A stretch of DNA of 64,000 nt. Source: Circinella minor. Taxonomy: Eukaryota; Mucoromycota; Mucoromycetes; Mucorales; Lichtheimiaceae. The notes beneath the pieces were generated by a model. It was not told the DNA's origin, searched no databases, and saw only the letters and a program-made list of their open reading frames with translations. The stretch covers positions 1 through 64,000 of the forward strand of contig JAEPRB010000222.1 in assembly GCA_016758965.1 (NCBI GenBank), given 5' to 3'. Numbering within the stretch: the first letter of the stretch is position 1; every line of letters starts with the position of its first letter. Positions 62,978 through 64,000 of the stretch are shown piece by piece. The translations under genes and the position numbers were made by a program.

Positions 62978-63173
62978 ACTGGATTTTTAGACTGCTTTTG
63001 CGCATGATTTAATTATTTGATAACGGTAAATTGAATATTAAGATTATTAAGAAATAATTATGTATTTCAATATATTTTTTGAAATAGGTGAACATTATAA
63101 GAAGTTTATTTGTAAAAAGTTAATGAGCAAAAAAAAATAACTATCATGCACAAAAGCAGTCTAAAAATCCAGT
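62978..63173. mobile_element. MITE-like element with 31-bp terminal inverted repeats
   Basis: The left end (62978-63008) starts ACTGGATTTTTAGACTGCTT and continues to GCATGAT; the right end (63143-63173) is its reverse complement with a single mismatch (C/T in TTGCGCATG versus TTGTGCATG). The 134-bp interior is AT-rich and has no coding frame. This is the form of a non-autonomous DNA transposon (MITE) or foldback element. I see no clear target-site duplication, so the exact boundaries could be a few bases off. Confidence 0.8.
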
Positions 63174-63854
63174 CTCTACGTATCATATTTGTTTAATAAT
63201 AATAAATAGATTGAGAAATACAATAAATTCAAATCAATTAATAAATATATCCAAGTGAACTGGACGTTTTGCCATAAATTGGAAAAGTTCATTTTATAAA
63301 GAATTCTGAGTAATCTACAAAAGATGAATATTCACAGACTGAACCCCATGGATACTACTTTAGCATATATATATATATATATATATATATTGAATGACAA
63401 GATTTGGACAAAATGATAATACCTAGACAGTATTTACCAAGAGTGCAGGGCTGTAACTTTTTTACATCTCCAATTTTTTACAGCAAAGTGATGGTTGTAA
63501 CTTGGGCTGTAAAAATTAAAACCAACATGGACATCCGGCATTATAAAGTTTACAGCCCGAAAAAATGTAAAAGTGACAAATTTTTTTTTAACACCACAAC
63601 TGTAATTGCTCTTATTACTCGTCGAAAAAACAAAAAAAAAAATCATCATCAAGTTGTTGAGCAAAAAGGGGTTTCGTTTATATAAACCAGTTATCATTAG
63701 CCCACAGCTTGTAAGTATACCTTTTTTTTTTTCCAAAAAAAAAAAAAAGGTGGGGGGGCGGATGATACAATTGTTTTATTAACATTTTATTTATTTATTT
63801 AGATGATCCATCTTATGCCACACTCAACATATTTCAACAGACTTTGTAACAACA
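63174..63854. other. Spacer with GGGCTGTAA inverted motifs
   Basis: Between the MITE-like element and the last gene. It contains a TA repeat (about 63366-63390) and GGGCTGTAA-type motifs in both orientations (63448-63562). The 93-codon plus-strand frame there shows no domain. Confidence 0.45.
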
Positions 63855-64000
63855 ATGGATGCACACCTTCAACTTACTGCTTTAGAAGCAATAGAGCGTA
63901 ATGAATATGTTATTGAAGACCAAATACGAATTCATGAAAGTCTGTTCCCAACTCTAAATAATGATCAAAGACATACATTCAAAGCAATTATGCGATCAAT
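63855..64000 (+). CDS. Start of a probable PIF1/Helitron-type helicase (cut by window end)
   Basis: An ATG at 63855 opens a frame that stays open for 48 codons to the window edge: MDAHLQLTALEAIERNEYVI ... HESLFPTLNNDQRHTFKAIM. The segment LNNDQRHTFKAIMRS matches the block just before Walker A in PIF1-family helicases, where LN-x-x-Q-x-x-A/F is followed some residues later by the P-loop. In Mucorales such genes often belong to Helitron transposons. The Walker A itself would lie beyond the window. An acceptor-like TTTAG at 63797-63801 upstream means the true start could instead be an earlier exon. Confidence 0.5.
   Translation, partial: MDAHLQLTALEAIERNEYVIEDQIRIHESLFPTLNNDQRHTFKAIMRS

Noticed and set aside
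1..64000. tRNA, rRNA or CRISPR loci
   Set aside because: I looked for GTTCRANNC-type T-loops with paired arms, rRNA core segments and regularly spaced repeats; only isolated partial matches (for example inside the thaumatin-like gene) were seen. A covariance-model scan would be decisive.

Overview
The window is nuclear DNA from a filamentous fungus, most likely a Mucoromycota species of mucoralean type. It is very AT-rich, full of A/T homopolymers and microsatellites, and dense in short spliceosomal introns (GTAAGT-like donors, T-rich AG acceptors). It carries genes typical of that group: chitin deacetylase, a thaumatin-like protein, a Kre9/Knh1-like wall protein, two fungal P450s, and a decayed member of a family I recall as expanded in Mucorales. 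I found no rRNA, tRNA or CRISPR array. Exon models below were joined by hand from reading-frame continuity, GT/AG sites and protein-family similarity; nearly all close to a whole number of codons.

Layout. 0.9-3.4 kb (+): ten-exon P450, convergent with HEM4 (uroporphyrinogen-III synthase, 3.6-4.4, -). 4.95-9.07 (-): LIM-LIM-coiled coil-C1-RhoGAP protein. 10.2-12.5 (-): mitochondrial GatA, followed upstream by an OPA3-like gene (13.0-14.1, -). 15.4-16.5 (-): proline/glutamine-rich protein with a DMAP1-binding domain, divergent from a FAM32A homologue (16.8-17.4, +). 17.5-18.6 (-): alpha/beta hydrolase, divergent from BET4, the Rab geranylgeranyltransferase alpha subunit (19.15-21.5, +).

21.5-32.3 kb is a gene desert holding several decayed coding fragments on both strands, a roughly 165-bp direct repeat and one short exon pair of unknown nature. 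32.3-33.9 (-): chitin deacetylase. 35.2-37.4 (-): NPR2 (GATOR1/SEACIT), head-to-head with ATG13 (39.6-43.2, +), so an inhibitor and a target of TORC1 are neighbours. 43.4-46.3 (-): DHX40-sized DEAH helicase, with a second P450 close upstream (46.4-48.7, -). 50.2-53.5 (-): multiply frameshifted pseudogene with a PD-(D/E)XK-like motif. 56.2-57.0 (-): thaumatin-like protein. 60.75-61.6 (-): Kre9/Knh1-like GPI-type protein. 62.98-63.17: 196-bp element with 31-bp inverted termini. The right edge cuts a probable PIF1/Helitron-type helicase (63.86 on, +).

Themes: haem (HEM4, two P450s), mitochondrial function (GatA, OPA3-like), TORC1/autophagy (NPR2, ATG13), cell wall and secretion (chitin deacetylase, thaumatin-like, Kre9-like; each with a TATA box 80-150 bp upstream of its ATG), and transposon or lineage-specific debris in the gaps.
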